From positions 806,001-870,000 of the forward strand of contig NZ_CP096270.1 of NCBI RefSeq assembly GCF_023204835.1: a stretch of 64,000 bases of DNA, in the 5' to 3' direction. The stretch comes from Salinarchaeum laminariae (GTDB lineage: Archaea; Halobacteriota; Halobacteria; Halobacteriales; Salinarchaeaceae). Below the pieces are notes generated by a model. The model had not been told where the DNA came from and did not search any database. It was given only the letters and a program-made list of their open reading frames with translations. Every line of letters begins with the position of its first letter. The first letter of the stretch is position 1. Below, piece by piece: positions 62,509 to 64,000 of this stretch. Position numbers and translations under genes: made by a program.

Positions 62509-63720
62509 TTACTCCGTGCCGAACCGCTCGACGGCGACTCGCTCGAACGGTTCGGAGTACTGCATCAACAGCGTGCCTAATATGCTCATAGCGAGCACGT
62601 AGCCGACCGTGAACGAGTAGATGTCGCCGGCGACCGCCGCCGAGAGCGTCCCGCCTGCGCCCTCCAGCGCTACCGCCGCGATGATCAGCGAGAACTCGCC
62701 GCGGGTGACCATCCCCAGCCCGACGCGGGTCGAACGGCGTGGCCCGAGGTCGTACGCTCGGCCGCCGAGGTAGCCCGAGAACAGCTTCGTCGGCGTCGTG
62801 ACAAGGACTGCGATCCCGACGAGGGCTGCGACGCCCGCAACCAGCACCGGGTCGGTTTCCAGCCCGATCCAGACGAAGAACACGGCCGCGAACACGTCCC
62901 GCACCGGCTCGAGGAGCCGCTCCAGACGCTCGACGTGGGAGGTCGAAGAGAACGCCATTCCGACGAAGAAGGCCGCGACCGCCTCGCTGACGCCGATCGC
63001 GAGCGCGATCCCGGCGATCAGCACGGTGACGCCCACGACCCGCAGTACGAGAAACTCGTTCGAGGAGCCCTGCAGGAGGCGCTCGAAGGCCTCGCCACCG
63101 AACTGGACGACGAGGAGCAGGAGTAGGATGAACCCGAGTGCGAGGCCGACGGACTGTGCCAGCCCGGCGACGCCGGTGCCGCCGGAGACGAGCGCGACGG
63201 CAATCGCGAGGTAGACCGCGATCGCGAGATCCTCGTAAACGAGCGTTCCGAGCATCGGCGCCGCCTCGTCGTTCGCGATCCATCCCCGGTCGATCAGGGA
63301 TTTGGTGATGATAGCCGAGGAGGAGATGTAGACGATCCCTGCCAGCAGGAATGCGGCCAGCGGCGTGCCAAAGAGCAGGTAGCCAAGCACGAGGCCAGCC
63401 CCGAAGTTCACCGCGAGATCGATCGTTCCCGCGGTGAAGATCCGACTCCTGCTCTCGACGAGCCGATCCAGGTTGAACTCCAATCCGAGGAAGAAGAGGA
63501 GGAAGACGATCCCCAGCTCCGCCCCGATCTCGACGAACTCCCCGCTGTGGATCGCTGGGACGTCGTAGCCACCGACGACCAGTTCTCCCGCGACCGCCGG
63601 CGAGATCGCCATTCCGGCGACGATGTACAGCGGGATCACCGACGTGCCGATGCGGGCAGCCAGCAGGCTAGCGAGTGCGATCGCTGCGAACAACGCGCCG
63701 ATCGCGAGCAGGTCAGCCAC
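62509..63720 (-). CDS. Cation:proton antiporter (KefB/NhaP type)
   Basis: A 403-residue membrane protein with 11-12 helices. The motifs ELGIVFLLFFLGLEFNLDRL, ISSSAIITKSL, LVYEDLAIAVYLAIA, SEAVAAFFVGMAF and MVTRGEFSLIIAAVAL are those of the CPA2 family exchanging Na+ or K+ for H+. The start is a GTG at 63720. Immediately upstream (same strand) is the end of a TrkA-C protein, so the pair probably forms an antiporter and its regulator. In the 100-bp gap a short frame of 35 codons (63713-63820) overlaps the antiporter start; I do not count it as a gene. Confidence 0.93.
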   Translation of the reverse strand: MADLLAIGALFAAIALASLLAARIGTSVIPLYIVAGMAISPAVAGELVVGGYDVPAIHSGEFVEIGAELGIVFLLFFLGLEFNLDRLVESRSRIFTAGTIDLAVNFGAGLVLGYLLFGTPLAAFLLAGIVYISSSAIITKSLIDRGWIANDEAAPMLGTLVYEDLAIAVYLAIAVALVSGGTGVAGLAQSVGLALGFILLLLLVVQFGGEAFERLLQGSSNEFLVLRVVGVTVLIAGIALAIGVSEAVAAFFVGMAFSSTSHVERLERLLEPVRDVFAAVFFVWIGLETDPVLVAGVAALVGIAVLVTTPTKLFSGYLGGRAYDLGPRRSTRVGLGMVTRGEFSLIIAAVALEGAGGTLSAAVAGDIYSFTVGYVLAMSILGTLLMQYSEPFERVAVERFGTE

Positions 63721-63820
63721 TGGCCGATCCCTCTGCGCTGCTCGGCGGTCTGCGGGTCGACGTGACTCCGATTTCGACGAGCCCCCGCTGGTCGCGGCTC
63801 GGCTCCCCGTTCCCCGTCAT

Positions 63821-64000
63821 CTACTCCTCCACTTCGTCCCCTGTCAGCATCGTCTCGAAGGCGTCGCAGCTTTCGCGGTCTCCGATGACGACCAGCGTGT
63901 CCTCGGCCTCGATCTCGGTCTGGGAGTCCGGCGCCGAAATCACGTCCTCGTCGCGCTGGATCGCGACGACGGTGACCCCAGTTTTCCGGCCGACGTGCGC
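63821..64000 (-). CDS. TrkA C-terminal domain protein (5' end outside window)
   Basis: The visible 59 codons read GRKTGVTVVAIQRDEDVISA, then EIEAEDTLVVIGDRESCDAF and an acidic end. This is a TrkA-C (RCK-C) domain, which binds ligands that control ion transporters. It lies upstream of the antiporter gene, so it is likely its regulatory subunit. The N-terminal portion is cut off by the window end. Confidence 0.85.
   Translation of the reverse strand, partial: AHVGRKTGVTVVAIQRDEDVISAPDSQTEIEAEDTLVVIGDRESCDAFETMLTGDEVEE

Noticed and set aside
63713..63820. 35-codon frame between the TrkA-C gene and the antiporter
   Set aside because: Basic, Pro/Ser/Arg-rich and overlaps the antiporter GTG; at most a translational coupler.
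1..64000. CRISPR arrays, transposases, integrases, rRNA genes
   Set aside because: None seen: no regularly spaced repeats, no DDE or tyrosine recombinase motifs in the genes, no rRNA-like sequence.

Overview
The window is a piece of a haloarchaeal (class Halobacteria) chromosome. Evidence: high GC with GC-rich third codon positions, very acidic proteins, mostly leaderless genes with a TATA box about 27 bp before the start, archaeal replication proteins (small RFC subunit, PolD small subunit, primase large subunit, Orc1/Cdc6), twin-arginine lipoproteins (RR near the start plus a lipobox Cys), a PGF-CTERM surface protein and archaeal prepilin-like proteins. I see no transposase, integrase, CRISPR array or rRNA. 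Two tRNA genes are present, Leu(CAA) and Gln(CUG).

Layout. 0-9 kb: membrane protein (partial), DUF5786 protein, rfcS, rnhB, polD1, a Sec11-type signal peptidase, then the vesicle-forming GTPase operon arvA-arvB-arvC (also called oapABC). 9-14 kb: small zinc-ribbon and membrane proteins, an XPD/Rad3-type helicase and an AI-2E-type permease. 14-17 kb: two divergent Fic proteins around a 558-bp AT-rich gap holding a duplicated operator module. 17-28 kb: uvrB, a sodium/calcium exchanger, ileS, ychF, an Hvo_1808-type surface protein and a GNAT protein. 28.8-35.2 kb: two giant tandem surface proteins with prepilin-like N termini. 35-41.3 kb: hydrolase, priL, msrA and a chromosomal replication origin with orc1. 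41.7-49.2 kb: tRNAs, a DUF63 protein, small proteins, a TraB-like protein, and an S-adenosylhomocysteine deaminase/hydrolase pair. 49-54.5 kb: repeats, an enolase-superfamily remnant, a VOC dioxygenase-like protein, small membrane proteins and thiC. 54.6-64 kb: a RCK-domain potassium channel, ACT protein plus homoserine dehydrogenase, an HtrA-type protease, lipoproteins, an ArsR-like membrane regulator, and a KefB-type antiporter with its TrkA-C partner (partial at the edge).

The most informative region is the origin at 38.1-39.5 kb. Two inverted ORB elements flank an AT-rich unwinding region, a third ORB overlaps the orc1 promoter, and a fourth lies upstream of msrA. A further ORB-like site lies 33 kb away, between the signal peptidase and arvA, which from memory is where orc1 and its origin sit in some other haloarchaea. 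Other unusual items are the duplicated fic operator module, a family of dispersed structured repeats (41.4, 49.2-49.6 and 59.5 kb), paired 11-bp repeats in the thiC promoter, and a surface protein carrying a damaged zinc-peptidase motif.
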